Shown here: positions 43,515 to 57,250 of the stretch, in pieces | Layout of the letters: each line of letters opens with the position of its first letter | Position numbering within the stretch: the first letter of the stretch is position 1 | Origin: Rhexocercosporidium sp. MPI-PUGE-AT-0058 | Lineage: Eukaryota > Ascomycota > Leotiomycetes > Helotiales | NCBI GenBank assembly: GCA_020746875.1 | Contig: JAGTJL010000010.1 | Coordinates: 124,001 to 188,000 of the forward strand | DNA: 64,000 nt | Direction: 5' to 3' | Notes under the pieces: generated by a model | What the model saw: the letters and a program-made list of their open reading frames with translations, nothing else | Told to the model about the DNA's origin: nothing | Database searches by the model: none | Made by a program: the position numbers and the translations under genes

Positions 43515-45600
43515 CTATACCTCCTCCAGAGAGCCAATTGCCCTATTGAACGCCTTGGTCATTTCGTCGTACATAATACCACTGTCCCGGAAGGTTCCCG
43601 TAAATATTGCACCATCCTTCATTGGAAAGAGAACACTTCGAAGGTCTCGAGCCAGCGGCTTCACCGCTTCGAATTCTATTTTAAATTACGCGAGAACATT
43701 CTCAAACTCATTCTTGTGACTTGTCCCTATCGCCCACCTTGTTGCGGGCAATTTGCGTGTATGTTCCAGAGCACTAATCTCTGAGCCTGCTTATTGCTGC
43801 TTGCCTTATCCCCTTCTTGGTCCTCGGGTTATCTTCCCCGTTATCATTGCCGTATCGAATGCACATCCAAATAAAAATATAAAGAAACGACTCGAGATCG
43901 AGGCGATAGGTATGGCCCTTGCCTGCGAGAACCTCAATTTCCATAAACTGCATAGTACAAGTCCGGTGACTAGCTCCACTCGGTAAATCTACCTCCTTAG
44001 CCGAATCTAAGTTAATCAACAACCCTTTAGGGTCTCCTTCGACGGCAGCCTCTGTAAAATGTTCCGGTATAGAATCTTGTCATCCTCAAGAAGCGACTTA
44101 TGGCCCTTAATAGCATTACGTAGTATCTCCAGAAGCTCTGTAACTGAGCGATATAAGGCCAGTGGCCGACCAGCTGAGGAGACTACTAAGCAACAGTGTA
44201 TCCGATTACTGAACGTCTCGCTCTCACCGCCTGTAAAGCAGTCGGGTTCGGCTTCCTGGAGACTATGAAGGTCCGTGGTATTGGGCTCGCAACTATTTGT
44301 GCCCATAGTTTTCGCGTTGGCTACACCAGACCAGCTGTCACTCGATTTCGACCTCGTCGCACTCCTCTAAATCAAACCCTTGTCTCTTGGTCTCTTTGTC
44401 TCTTTTGCCCCTGAAGACGAGAGTGGGGTACTGCTCGTGCTGATCCCCAGACCAGGTAAGCGTGTGGTGCTGCTCCTTGATCTTCTGAGACTTCTCGTTC
44501 GTGAATATGCCCTGTTGGATTCCGTACTGCCATCAACCTAAGACGCCTTGCTTGAAATCTTTCACGGTACTCCAAATCTCATTCCCCTTCGCAAATATGC
44601 GATGGGGTCAGGGTTGCCGTCGATAGTGATTTGCTCATGATAGAACCACTTAGCGATGTCTTTTACTCTCTTTTCCTTAGCTAACTTCAGCAAATCTCCT
44701 TCTCGTTACCGTTTATCAGATGGCCAAGTGAACTTAACGAAATGTCCCCGACTCTTTGGTAGCTTTGCGTTCCTTGGTAATAAGTTGTTCCCCGATATAC
44801 TATCGCCTTAGTGGAGGCGAGCGGCTTGTCCTTCAAAGAGATCCTTACTCCAACCGCGCTGATGTATGTGCCGATTTCATCATATTTGATGAACGTGTTT
44901 AAGCCCAGTTCCACATCCGATATCAACGCGTAACCAGTCAGGTCTTTACGAATCGCTCTGGCTCTTTATGAATATCGAATTTCTCTCGGCGTTGTATGCT
45001 CCCGACCTGTCGAACATCTAATTAAAGCCGTATCAGACTTCAGTATATCGTGAAACAAGGCACGAAACGTCGATTCGGTTGACTTCTAAATACCTCGCGT
45101 GTATAGACGGCCAACTGTGTTAATGTTTTGAAAGAAGCGTTCTCGTCAGGATTTTGTTTGTATTCCCTAATAAGTTAACGAGTACATTTGACTAACCGTG
45201 TTCGTTGTTCGGCAGGGTAACGTTAATAAGAGTAAGAAAAATTTAAGCTTATGATTAGCCTCCGAGCCGCTTAACAATTTGTTCGCTGACGTGTAGTATC
45301 TACGACTTAGTAGGATAGTATCCTGGAGCTCTATGAACCACTCAAAAAAAGGACCTTGAAGTGAAGGCTTCGGCCATTCCCTCTAGCGACCTCCTGCGTA
45401 CTAGGCTCTCGATTATTCATATATTTGCCTTGCTTTGTCCGTCTAGGGCTGCCCTTCGAAGTATCGATCGAAGAACCCCTCAACGTGGTCGAAGACTCGC
45501 CCTGTGAGCTCCTCGCGGATTCGCTGGTCAAATTCATCATGTGTCTGCTCAATTCCTTGTTGATATGCAAGATTTCCGGAAACAAACAAGCACAAGCAAT
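43515..45600 (-). pseudogene. FunK1-type fungal protein kinase, heavily decayed
   Basis: FunK1 (fungal-type protein kinase) genes form large, fast-turning families. Reading the minus strand from about 45600 to 43515, most family blocks appear in order but in shifting frames: IEQTHDEFDQRIREEL, then VFDHVEGFFDRYFEGQP, GPFFEWFIELQDT, YYTSANKLLSGSEA, KQNPDENASFKTL, REVFRSQPNRRFVP, DVELGLNTFIKYDE, GDLLKLAKEKRVKDIAKWF, and the kinase core TELLEILRNAIKGHKSL (44130 region). Further on come MQFMEIEVLAGKGHTYRLDLESFLYIFIWM (APE/DxxS-like block, 43780-44020) and LRSVLFPMKDG. Several stops interrupt it. Three near 45350-45440 (after FEGQP, in the AQ pair and in the RW pair) equal Trp TGG or Gln CAG turned to TAG, all C-to-T at CpA on one strand. 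The catalytic HRD is altered (ILYRNI). It is clearly dead. Confidence 0.85.
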
Positions 45601-45975
45601 CCACTCAACCCCAATTGAGCCATAGCATCATAACCAGCATATATGTGTTTACGTCACTTGACTCCTTCCTCTATCCGGTGAAAGTGAAAGATCAAACAAG
45701 AAAGCCGCAAGCAGGAAAGAGGACCCCAAGAATCTGCGCTGCCCACTTTAGTACATAAGTAAGGACCTTACCAAGGTCTGTAGCAGGGAGTCACTGGATC
45801 GCCACAATCTAGAAACATAAGGTCACCAGCCGCAAGGTCTTGGGAGAATTTTGAATTCTAAGAAAGAAGAGATAAAAATAGAAAATTCCATATTCTCTTC
45901 TACACTACCTCAATCTCGGACTCTGCACTCGACACTTGACAGCCAACACCTGACATCCTCGCCACCCTGAAGTTG

Positions 45976-46422
45976 ATGACCCCTCCATCCGTCCCAACAC
46001 GCAAGAAGATCAACCCCTCCTTCCCAAAACAGCCCAGCGCGGAATCTGCACTCAATCTACAGCACCTATACAGCCAATCTACACTTGCAGCAAGGCTGAC
46101 GAGCCAAGATATTTTAGTTCAGAATGATCGCGCTCCACTCGGCCTAAGCCTCGTGACACACATCAACAGACACACTACTGTCTACTGGTACTCAAGTCAT
46201 ATGTCTATTTCCATGCGAGTAATATACTCTTCTATGGTATCGACCTTCGACCTTCCAGAAGCGTTCTGCAAATGTAGATTTAGATCGATGAAGACCAACG
46301 CCAACATCGACGAGACGAAGAGAGAAGAAGAGAAGACTAACAAAATTCATAGTACAGGACAGTACAGCATGGTACAGTACCAAGAGAAATTAACAAGATT
46401 GCTGGAGACCTGCCGGTTCTAG
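45976..46422 (+). CDS. Possible small gene of unknown function (weak)
   Basis: A 148-codon frame after a C-rich, leader-like stretch (45900-45975). The first 60 residues (MTPPSVPTRKKINPSFPKQP, then SALNLQHLYSQSTLAARLT) look coding-like; the rest is not convincing, and the gene may instead have an intron that I cannot place. There is no motif, signal peptide or membrane segment. Confidence 0.28.
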   Translation: MTPPSVPTRKKINPSFPKQPSAESALNLQHLYSQSTLAARLTSQDILVQNDRAPLGLSLVTHINRHTTVYWYSSHMSISMRVIYSSMVSTFDLPEAFCKCRFRSMKTNANIDETKREEEKTNKIHSTGQYSMVQYQEKLTRLLETCRF

Positions 46423-49400
46423 AAGGAAGGATAAGAGGAAAGAAGGGAGGAAGTTGGGATGAAGTGCGGGAGTCTACGATGCCTCAACCTGGGATTTTTG
46501 CGGGGGGTTAATGGTATGTACATCGTACTCTATCCATACTGTGTAGACAGCACCATGTAGTGCGGTAATATTGGCTGTGATGCTTTTGCAGAACCCGAGA
46601 TAAGCAGATTAAAAACTTGCAGAGAGAGAAAAAGGAAGGGAAAGAGAAGCGAACTTGGCTGACCACATCTGCAACTATCTCCACCTGGCAGAACCTTGGT
46701 TTCTAGCTTCTGCGGCTTCCTGAACTCCTCGTAGATACTGTACTATGCACAGTGCCTCAGAGTAGTATTGGTGTACAATCGAAAAAGCAGGTAACGTTCC
46801 CACCTGCCTACACCTACACCCGCCGATGAAGCGCATCTGCGTCTGCATATTAGGTTTTCAACGTATGGGGGAAGTGATTGGTTGTAGATTTATGTGTCTT
46901 TTTGGCGAGGGAGTGGAGCGGGGGGACTGTTGTACCGTAGCGTCAACGGCGTGGCGACATACACGAGAGATGGTACCGGGTCAGAGTGGGAGTGGGAAGG
47001 GAAGGTATGGTAAGGTAAAAATAGATAGTTCGGTTACAGGAGTTTGAAGGGATGATTGGATGAGACGAATCGGTTCGGGTTCGAGCTTGAGTTTCTGGTG
47101 ACGAGATTTCGAGGTGAGTTTGTGTGGGGAGTGTTTTCGTGGTCGGGGAATGTTTCCGCCCGTCTGACTGACATGTGCTTTGCGAAGTTAAGGTGGGGCG
47201 GAGGATTGGTTGGAGGGGTTAGGGGAACCTTAACAGATGGGATTAAACGGGATGACCAATATTTTTCAATTTTCAATTTTAGGTTCGTAGATGTTTTGTT
47301 ATGTGATTGGAGAAGAAAAAGAAAAAGAGGGAGGGAGACTTTTCCTGGTCGTTTTGGTGTTTGTTGTTCCGTTGTTACATGCCTAGGGAGGGGAGAGAGT
47401 GGTCTGTGAGAATACGAGGCTCCGTTTATACATACGTCCAGCGGATGCTCGAGGACATGGTCGAGCTTGTTTGAGAAGGAAGGTCCGACCAGGCCATGTC
47501 AATGGTTTCCTCAAGCCCATGGACGAGAGAAGAGTTTTTCTTATTTCTAGCGGATAAGAAAATGGGTCTGATGCTGGCAAGTGAAGTAAGAAACAAGGTC
47601 GGGCCGTTCAGCCCTGCAGAAAATAATTGGGTTCAAAAATCAACAATTCCATGGTCTGGAAGAAGTGGGGATCTTATTGCAAGGACAGACAGAACTCTAA
47701 AAAACATTAAGGATTTAAGAAGGCCAGAAATCTTCCTTGGAAGAAGTCATGGTTTGGCATCTGCGTTTGCGTCTGGGCAGGATGGAGGGAGTTACTTCCA
47801 AGATCTTGGTTTGGTCTATTTTAGTAGAGGCTCCGAGGGAGCTTTGTTGGGACAGCTAGAGCAGGAACTATCTTGAAGCTGCAGAAGGAACTTGGAAGGG
47901 ACTTTTGGTTCTGTTAGGTACTGGGTAGTGCCAATAGAGTGCCTAGGATAGTGTATTTCTGTAGCGTGTTGGAGAAATGCAGAAGAGAGGCGGAGGAAGA
48001 GTAACCTAGTTTGCGGGAATTTTCTTCACCAACTAAGGACGGGGACTTTCTTTGGTAGGGTCTTGACCGCAGAGAGCCTATGGAGTATCATGTCAGGGAT
48101 TTACTCGGACAGTAAGGACCTAGTTGCGAGGAGAGGAAAACGTATGGAGCGGATGACTGTTGACAAACATGAACTTGAAGTCAGTCAAAGTTAAGCAGGC
48201 ATCGCTTAGAACGTGCAGCAGTGACACACATTGCAGCATCGTCACACTGGGTTTTCCTCGCAGTATGAATGATGACTGATGAGTTCTGATATGCAGGGAA
48301 GATGGAGGAACGAGCACTCGCTTCAATCTCACAATTGTCAGAAGCTTGGCGTGGAAGGACGGTTGGAGAAGAAGCTTTTAACATCGAAATGCAGTCAGTC
48401 AGTTAGTCAATTAGTAGCTAATTGAGGGAGAGAAGAAAGAGAAGAATGAGAGGAAAGAGAGAAAAAGAAGAAAAAAGATTCTTGTCCTGGTCGAGCGTCT
48501 TCGATCAAATCCACAAATGATGATTCTATTCCCTGCGGTATTTCATAACCGTATGCACACCCATACCGTATCCAGCGCTCGGAATGCTGCCTCACGAAGC
48601 CGGCGGCCGGGGCATGGATTGGATGGAGATCTATCTCATCGAAGTCTCCATTCTCCTACTGTACTGGACTGTTTTGTACGGTACTTATCGCGAATATCGA
48701 TAGTACTGTAGTTTCATGGTACCATGCCATGCCACCACGCCATACACGGTCCCATGCTATGCTTGCTCTGCCGAGCCATGCCATTCCGAGCTTACCAGGC
48801 CGGGAGAGATGACACCCTGGCTGCCTGCCATTCTCGTTCTAGTACTTCTAGTACTTCGAGTAATTCAAAAGTCCCACGTCCAGAGCGGGTCTCTGTGGTA
48901 TAGAAGATCACACCAGAAGGTATCTTCCATACCCCCCGCCCCCCTCCCCCCTTCCTTGACCAGCCACATCTGGGCTTTGCAAGGGGGGGCTTCTTGAGAA
49001 CTGCCCGTTTGGGCGGTAGCGCAGTCTTAGCTCGATATTAAGTTTAGCAGTCAGGGGCAGAATGCGCCTCAGACTTGGCGTGGCAGGGATGAGCGATCCT
49101 TCCATGACCAGGGTGTTTTGTTGCATGCATGGACCCGATTTAATTCAATTCCAACAACGACGACTTCATTCAACCTTTGACTTTCGAACCCGGAATTCCA
49201 CTCGGTTCTGTTCTGCCCCTCTTCTCGATGCCCTGACTTGATCTGGTTGAATACAACAACTTACTCTGCCTCCTACCTAGGTGCTTCAATTGCATCGCCC
49301 TCTCTTTGCCTTTGCACTACCCGATATCCATCCCTCTCTGCCTAGACCTCAGTAGGACGACACTATTCCCCATTCTCGATTCCTATTTCCCTACCCTCAT

Positions 49401-50289
49401 CTAGTACTCCCGTTGGTTCATTCGTTCCATTCCCTATCCGTCTGGACTTTGAACCAGCACTTCCCATCCAATATTCGTTTTTGGTCCCGTCGCGCCGCGC
49501 CTTGTCCGCTTGTCCGTTCTTGGTATATGAGGTGAGTAGTTGGGAGATTCAAATCACTCGTCTGTTTAGCGCTCTTGAGGAAGCCATCAAGCCAAGACAT
49601 CCCAAGCCCTCCCAAGCCTTCCCATCTCATCCCGTATCGCCCTTGCTTGGAGGAAGAGGGAGGGACAGAGAGGGAGAGAGAAGGGCACCCAGAACTGTCA
49701 CTGACCAGGCTCTTCTCTGCCACACAGACGGACAACGAATTGCAGCTTCACTCACTTCATCAACTTGACAGTGGCGATCGCGTCTTATCCACCACCCTCC
49801 TCTCCTCTTAGCTCCTCAATCTCAGCCTCAGTACAACTTCTCGGAATCGATTAGAGTTCGGAACATCTGCCCTGCTAGATCTCCTATCGCCATCGCCTCT
49901 TCTCTGGATTCTGGAGCTGGAGATCGACGGGTCCGTGTTCAAGTGGATTCCCTCGTCGTTTTGGGCCCTACCTATCTCCCCTACCTTGCGCCTAACGAAA
50001 ACCCACTCCACCACTTGTCTCGACTCTCAACCACCGACCCCCCCATCGGCATGCTCTAGCCACCTACCTCTGCTGCCAATCTGATATACCCTGGTCGTCA
50101 CTGCGACCTCTACCCTCCTCTGCCGCTCAGTCTCCTCTCTCCTCCCCTACCTAGACATCTTCAACCACCGACACTCGTTTTCGAACATCACCGCCCGTTG
50201 ACGGTGGCTCGCAATCTTTCAATACCACACCTTAATACCTAATACGCATTCTCGATCGTGTTCCTTCCCTCGTTTGGGAGCACGCCGCC
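46423..50289. other. Gene-poor region and long C/T-rich leader of the GH16 gene
   Basis: About 3.9 kb without a recognised gene. G-rich up to about 47400; a 126-codon plus frame (47496-47876) has no motif. From about 49200 to 50289 the strand is pyrimidine-rich, as is common in promoters and 5' leaders of highly expressed fungal genes. TACTGTA/TACAGTA words recur (46350-46380, 46737, 48656, 48703). Confidence 0.4.
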
Positions 50290-51752
50290 ATGGAGAATCA
50301 ATCACAATACCGAGGGAGCGCCGTCTCTGCCATCTCTACTGCGACAACCCCAATGCGTCCAGGTACTCCAGAAAGCAGGAGCAATCCGTTCAGCGATCGC
50401 GACGACATCTCCCCCGCCCCTCGAGCAAACCCATTCTCTTCGCCCTTCAACTCGAGACCGGCATCATCTTTCGGTTCCTCCTCTGCCGTCAGAGCGCTCC
50501 CATCGAGATACTTCCATTCGAGACGAGTACACAAGGGAGAGGTAGAGAAGCCATGGTTGGCGAAGAAGGATCCCAAGGAGAAATGGGTTACAATCATTCC
50601 TATAATTGGCTTGCTGCTGGGATTCGGTGTCGCAGGTTTCTTGATCTATGATGGTCTATCTTCTGTCGTTCACCACAAATACTGCCCTGTCATGTCGGAC
50701 GACTTTTCGTCGGGTCTGAATACGAACATTTGGACCAAGGAGGCTGAAGTGGGTGGCTTTGGGTAAGGATAATCCCTCAATCTTGAGGACATTTTCTGAC
50801 AACACATAGCAATGGCCAATTTGAGCAAACCACTCTTGACGATACGAATGTTTTCGTATCAGGTGGCAAGCTTATCATCAAGCCAACTCTTCAGAAGGCG
50901 GATCTCATTGATGCCAACAATGTCATCAATCTTACAGCAGATGGAACTTGTTCTTCCACGGTCATCAAGAACTGTGTAGCTCAGACCAACTTGACAAGCG
51001 GCCAAATTGTCCCGCCCGTCCTTTCTGGACGTATCAACACCAAGAAGGGAGCAACCATCAAGTATGGCCGAGTTGAGGTTACTGCCAAGATGCCAGAGGG
51101 TGATTGGCTCTGGCCCGCAATCTGGATGTTGCCAGTAAATGCCACCTACGGACCTTGGCCATTGTCTGGAGAGATCGATATTGCCGAGTCCCGCGGAAAC
51201 AACCACACCTATGCACAGGGAGGAAACAACATCGTCTCATCTGCTCTTCACTGGGGTCCTGACCCAGCAAACGACGCTTGGTGGCGTACCAACGTCAAGA
51301 GAGGTGCTCTTCACACCACATACGCAAAGAAAGAACATACGTTTGGCCTCGAATGGTCCCAGAAGTACCTCTTCACCTACGTCAACACTCGTCTTCTCCA
51401 GGTTCTGTACACCAACTTCAACAAGCCTCTCTGGGAGCGCGGAGGATTTCCTCTTTCCAACAGTAACGGAACCCGTCTGCAAGATGTCTGGAGTCAAACT
51501 GGCCGTGATCAAACTCCCTTCGATCAAGAGTTCTACCTCATCATCAATGTCGCCGTTGGAGGAACCAATGGTTGGTTCGAGGATGGAAAGAGTGGCAAGC
51601 CATGGCTCGACGGATCCAACACTGCCAGGAGGGACTTCTGGTCTCAGCGCAACGTCTGGTACCCCACTTGGAACAAGCCAGGAGCTGGCCAGATGGAAGT
51701 CAGCAAGGTTGAGATGTGGAAGCAATGCGATGGTGACGAGAACAACGAATAA
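50290..51752 (+). CDS. Membrane-anchored GH16 beta-glucanase-like protein
   Basis: Two exons, 50290-50762 and 50810-51752, with a 47-bp intron, encode 471 residues. A Ser/Pro-rich cytosolic N-terminus of about 97 residues precedes one membrane helix (WVTIIPIIGLLLGFGVAGFLIYDGL), so it is a type II protein with its enzyme domain outside or in the Golgi lumen. The jelly-roll GH16 domain is complete. The catalytic motif is SGEIDIAESRG with Glu279, Asp281 and Glu284, the ExDxxE form. The preceding GDWLWPAIWMLPV and the following YLIINVAVGGTNGWF and QRNVWYPTWN are typical of the fungal beta-1,3-glucanase/glucan-recognition branch. I infer action on beta-1,3-glucan of the wall, either cutting or remodelling. 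Start chosen at the first ATG (CCGCCATGG context), preceded by a pyrimidine-rich leader. Same strand as the GT2 gene further on. Confidence 0.92.
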
Positions 51753-52572
51753 GCACTCGCTGATTTCACTCGACTTCGCCGACTAAAATTGAGATCCGGG
51801 GAGCATATACGATAGTTCGAGACGACTAAGACCGAGCCCACATTGTTGATAACTACTTTTTTGTTGAGTTTTGTTTGTGGGATGTGATTGATTGATGTAC
51901 TTGGCGAATGGGGATTTGGCACTTGGAACAACGGATATAGACTTGCTTGTTGTGTTTCTCTGGCATTTGGCATTGTAGCCGCGAGATATTTACTGGACAA
52001 TGGGGGTGCGGGGATCAGGGGGTTATGTCTCTGCCAGGGCAGATATGTTTGGGGTTGGTGGATGAATGGAATGGTGATGGTCTCTTCTTTCTCTTTTTGT
52101 TCTAGTTGGTGCAGATTCTCTTGCTTCTGTCTGACGATAGGGCTGGCAATGAAATGCCTAATGTCATGCAACAATAAATACAGCCTGCCAGCCAGCACGA
52201 ACACGTAAAACACAAAATACACAATAAAGTTACCCTTAGATGGGTTTAATGAGGAAAGGGTGTGTCAAAAGTTACATTTCATGATACGCAATTGTGGCCT
52301 TTCTTTTCTGACTGACATTTTGTGAAACTCCCAACGATCTCTCTACCTGCCTCTCTCAACCTCATCCCATTTTCTCCCACCCTGTCTCAAATTCTCAAGG
52401 TGGCGTGCGTCAAGCTTTCCATTTCCCCAGGTCCGTAGAGAGGAAGTTAGTTAAGCTTCATGGCGGAAATGGGCTTCAAAACTCATCCCTCTCTGCCTTG
52501 ATACGGAGTCGTACTGTATTTCGACTCTGCGATCGTGGCTTTTCGGGACGCGACACATGGACGCATGGACGC

Positions 52573-52592
52573 ATGGATGGATGGATGGATGA
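52573..52592. repeat. Short tandem repeat (ATGG)n
   Basis: Five consecutive ATGG units, directly visible. Confidence 0.85.
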
Positions 52593-52915
52593 ATTGATGA
52601 ATTGTTATGTGGTGACGCTGCTATGAAATGCCACTATGTCATATCATATTGTATCATATCATATCAAGTGTCTTGTCCTGTCCCGGCGGCGGTTTCGCTT
52701 GAGCCCTCCTCCCCTTTTCCAGCCGCATCCCATCTGCCAACCTATGCTCCGTACTGTACAATCCCCGATCCCGAACCCGATCTCACTCCCGAGACAAGAT
52801 AACCCTCTCCATCTCTACTGTACCATATATACAGTACATCCCGCTCGCCGTGGCAATTAACATCACCAATACCTCCAACGTAGAGAAGCTAGACAAAAGG
52901 GAATAAGGAGACGTT

Positions 52916-52941
52916 CAAAGACAAAGACAAAGACAAAGCAA
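52916..52941. repeat. Short tandem repeat (ACAAAG)n
   Basis: Four near-perfect six-base units. Confidence 0.8.
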
Positions 52942-55900
52942 GATGCAAGCAAGCGGCTCGAGGCGTCAAGCGAAGCTCAAAGGAACGACGTAATCTCCAC
53001 TCTGCCCTTTCCCAACCCGCCCTGCCCCTTTACTGTACTGTACCGCGCGCTTTTGGCCGCCCCTTCACGTTCCCCTTCGCCTTCGTCTTCTGGTATTGAC
53101 ACTGTCATTTTCACTTGGTATGGAGCTAACGCCTTTGGGTATTATTGAAGGGGCTTTTTTATTATTATTTTTGTGCGTCTCTTTGTTTTTGAGTGGAATT
53201 CGTCTTGGTTTGACTTCGGTTATTGTATTTATTGTTGTCTTACACTTCCCTTTCTAGTCTGGTTTGGTTTGGTTTAGACGGGAGGAGGGAAGGGACTAAA
53301 TCCAGCCGATTATCGTTTATGATCCCGTGTCCGGGCGGGAATTTCCCAGCTGTCAGGTTTGGTTGTCAGGTGTTTTTTTTTAGGGAGAATAATTCCCGAA
53401 CCCGTTGAGACGAAAGGGGAGGGTGTGTGTGTTGTGAGTGGTTGGGTCGGAAAATATTTCGTTGTTTTTTGATTCGTTGGATTGATTGGGGGGTTGTGAT
53501 TGGTGGTGGTGCTTTTTGTCGAGAGGAGGGGCTGGAGCTGAATGAAGTCGGAGGTTAGATGTCAGTCAGTCAGCCTTGTGTTCTTGCTTTCACATGCTGC
53601 TTACTTGCTTACCCGCTTACATGCTTATCTTCTCTCCCCAGAGCATTATTTTTGATTCGATTCGACACGTTTGATTCAGCGCGGGTATGTGCCTGACATC
53701 TCCCCCTTTCCGACACTCGACTTGAGTTATTCCTATCGATCTGCTTGTCATTCTTCCTGTTCCTGACAGGTCCTCGACGGCGGTTGGTTAGTGGCAGTCT
53801 GTTCGCATGCACTCCTTCGGCTTTGGGCTGAGGGGCGAAAGTAATGTGAGACGAGGCTGAGGGCTGGGCTGGAGGGCTGGTGGGCTGGTGCTTGATTTGA
53901 TTTGATTTGACTTGATTCGATCGGCGCTCCCCTGACCCTCTGAGTCTGAGGAGATCCTGTTCAAAAGATTGGGGTTGAATGGACTGGACTGGATTGGATG
54001 GGAGTGGAGTGGGTGGCGGCTCGGATGGGTTTTGTCCGGGTTTGTTACGGTTGTTTGTTTCGAGGCGAGCTTACTTGCTGGCTGGCTAGCTAGTTGGATG
54101 CACTTTTGAGGACGACGTTGTTTGGGCATGGGTGTGTTTGTTTGGTTCTGGACGGAAAGGAGGAGGGTATTGGAGATATGATGGTTGACCGTGTGTTTTT
54201 GAGGCCTGAGCTCTTGAAAAAAAGCCCTCGAGGTGGAAATGGAATGAGAGGGCTGAATGAGGCGTTTTTTTAACCCGTGCGTGGGTGAGTGAGTGAGTCG
54301 GTGAGAGGGAGAGAAAGCCTGGGGGGTATTGAAGAAAAGGAAGGGAAGATAGGAGGATTATGCAGAGGAAGAGAGGAGACAAAATATGCTGGCTGTGCTA
54401 CACTACTGTGGGCTGAATGGCTTGATTCGGGAATGCCTTCGTTATGCTGCAGTAGTATGTGGGGCTCACAATCTTCCGATATATACAAGCATTAGTCCAA
54501 CACCTATCTAGAAGATAAAGTTGGTCAAATGAACAAACGGCAAGAGAAGGCACAGGTCAACAGACGGCGAGAGCAGTACGCACAGTGATAGTGAGAAGGT
54601 GGAAGCCAAGTTCTCTCATCTGCCCGTCTGTGGAGTAGAAAGTATGTTATTGAGAGAACGGCTACGTGAAATAGAGTCTCATGTCACATAAGTCTCGATG
54701 GCAGACAGCGGAACGGTAGGAGAATTTCTCTCTTGCCTGATAAGCAACCGAGCAAGGAAGCAAGCAAGTAGGTAATCGTATAAGCTTCCCCATCAAAAAG
54801 TCCAAGAACATGAGAGATCTAGGGATCTAGGGATAGAGAAGCTTAGTTCTAATCCTCCCTGCCGTCTTGCTTGCATTTAAACCTTTAGGATTTTGATATA
54901 ATATCTATCTCGATACTATGTGGGAGGACGTTTGAGAAACAAGAGGAAGAAATGGAATCGAGTCGAGTTCAGTTCAGCCTTGGCCTCGATCTCACATGCA
55001 CGATCTCGCAGCTTTGATTGCATTTTGCAGCTCGCTGTGCTCCTATCTATCTGCCTGCCTCCTGTTGTACTCCGTACCACAAAGACCTGCAAAAGCTCAG
55101 CTAGTACTATCCATCCTAATATTGACAAAATGACAATGACAGCGCATTGCACATGTGCACAAAAGTCCATGCATACTCCGTACTGTACAAGGACCAGTAC
55201 TCACCGATACTTCCTTCTACTCGAGGGTGGCTGGTTTCGTACCCAAGTTCAGGTACCTAGAACGGAATATTGGTACTTATTCTGTCGATTTGTGTCACGC
55301 AATATCCCTCGCCTCTGCGTGGTTCCGACTCTCGAGTCCAAAAAGGTACGGTGATATGGTGGTCCTACTCTGCAGAGTCTGAAAGAAGGATGAATGTCAC
55401 ACCGGTTCCTCACCTCACCTCACCCAGCTTCTGCGTTTCGAGTTTTCGATATTCGAGTTCGCTTGGTTCACGTGCATGCGTATGCGTATGCTTATGTGCA
55501 TGCATGCGTCTTGTACATGTTCGTGGTGTAAACAGAGAGAGGGACAGACAGATAGATCAGGGGTCAAGATAAGGCCCCCTGCTAGTAAGCAAGAACATGC
55601 ATGTCTCATATGCAGTCAGCAGTCAAAAGCTTGAATCTGAGAGATCCGTCCTCGTCATGGCAGGGCTTTTGCCACTCAGGGGTTGAGGATTCGGGCCTTG
55701 TGTGTGTGGGTGGATGCCGAGTGTGGCTGTTGTGGCGGTGGGCGGTACGGGAAGAAAAGGGAAGGGAAAGTTGGAAGCGAGGGCGTTGCGATCTTGAGAT
55801 TCGGTTGTTTTTTCTCTTTCTTAGAGCTTGATAGGTTGATAGGGAGCAGGTTAAGAGGTCGGGAGGAAAAACTGCCTACCTATCTGCAGAAATATATGCA

Positions 55901-57220
55901 GTTTGCTGGAATCAGACACGGAAATGTGCGAAAGTGACGCTGAGTGCAGGAAGAGGAGATTAGCGTGGCTATCGGTGATGTGACTCTGTTTTTTGGTGGT
56001 GGCGGACAAGGAAAGAGAGAGATAAGAGTGCCTTGGAACTGCATGTATGCATGGAGTGTTAGTGATGGGCATTTGCATAAATTGGATCTTTCGAGTTTTT
56101 GATGGGAAGGGTCCAGCCCTCTTTTTCGTGGTATCAAGGCTATCTAGAGATCTCGGAAGGACCGAGTTACCACTTTACTTGTCTGGATTCTACAATGGAT
56201 TAGCTGCTGACAATTCGAATCTGTACCCAGCTATTGGTGTTAGTGAAAAGTCCCAGCCTTCGGCATAGTTTGTTTTTCCTTCCTCTGAAGGGTTTCCATT
56301 TCGTAGACGCTTGGGTCGGAGAACGGTCCTAAAGTTGTTGGACATGCAGTAGATGCAGATGCGGCTCGCTAAGACCCACTCGCCCGTTATCATATCCCAT
56401 CTTATATAGGTCCTGTAGCGTGGGGGTGAGGTATCTTCGCAGCATCGCATTTGTGTGTTGGATGTGACCCTGTCTTCGTGGCTAGAGAGGCTGGTTCGAT
56501 AAGAAACCGGTACCATATTCTAGTACGAATTTGTGGCACTCTGCAGTTTGGAACCCTTGTGCTATATTAATTGTAGGTATGGTATGGATCTCGGACGAGG
56601 AGGCTCTGAAAGGCAAATGAACTTGTTCCGCCCATGTATCTTCCGTAAGTAGGGCTGGTACGAATGAGAAGGCACGAGCCCTTGAGGCTCCCTAATCTGT
56701 ACGTGCTGACATCCTCGTGTTCCTCGCCACATTGGTACTTCCATGGGGCTTGAGCCTTGACTTCTTTGAAAGATATCCCCGAGCGCTATCTGTAGTTGTG
56801 GTTACTAGTACAAGTAGTTGACGTGAAGCGTAGGAGAATTTCGTTTTTCAGCCCAGCACTAGAGATTAGCTAAAGTAATACAGTAGTTCCGCAAGGGTGG
56901 TCTGGTTCTGGATTCCAAACCTCCGGGCTCGCCTTCTCACCCTAAAGGGCTACCAAATCGATCCGGAATTTCTGGCAGGCGATGACAGTTTAGCTTTGCC
57001 GTTGAGGGTTAGTCCACATTAGACCCAAACTTGGCAGAATCTCGGACATGAAGATAAGTGTAGAAAAATGTGGAAAGAGACGGATCGAGCCTCGTTGAAA
57101 GTGGGGAGCTGAAGAAGTTCTTGAGGTCTAGCAAGGAAAGTCTGCACCAATTTGGTTGTTGTTGTACGAAACTATTTGGTTGGGGAATTAGAAAGACGGC
57201 TTGATTCCTGTTTCTGTTTC

Positions 57221-57250
57221 TCTGGTCTGGTCTGGTCTGGTCTGGTTTGG
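57221..57250. repeat. Short tandem repeat (TCTGG)n
   Basis: Five perfect TCTGG units followed by a diverged TTTGG. Confidence 0.85.

Noticed and set aside
47496..47876. 126-codon plus-strand frame
   Set aside because: No recognisable family, starts at a weak site in an otherwise non-coding stretch, no splice evidence.
52573..52592. CRISPR-like array from short repeats
   Set aside because: Simple tandem microsatellites without spacers, in a eukaryotic genome.
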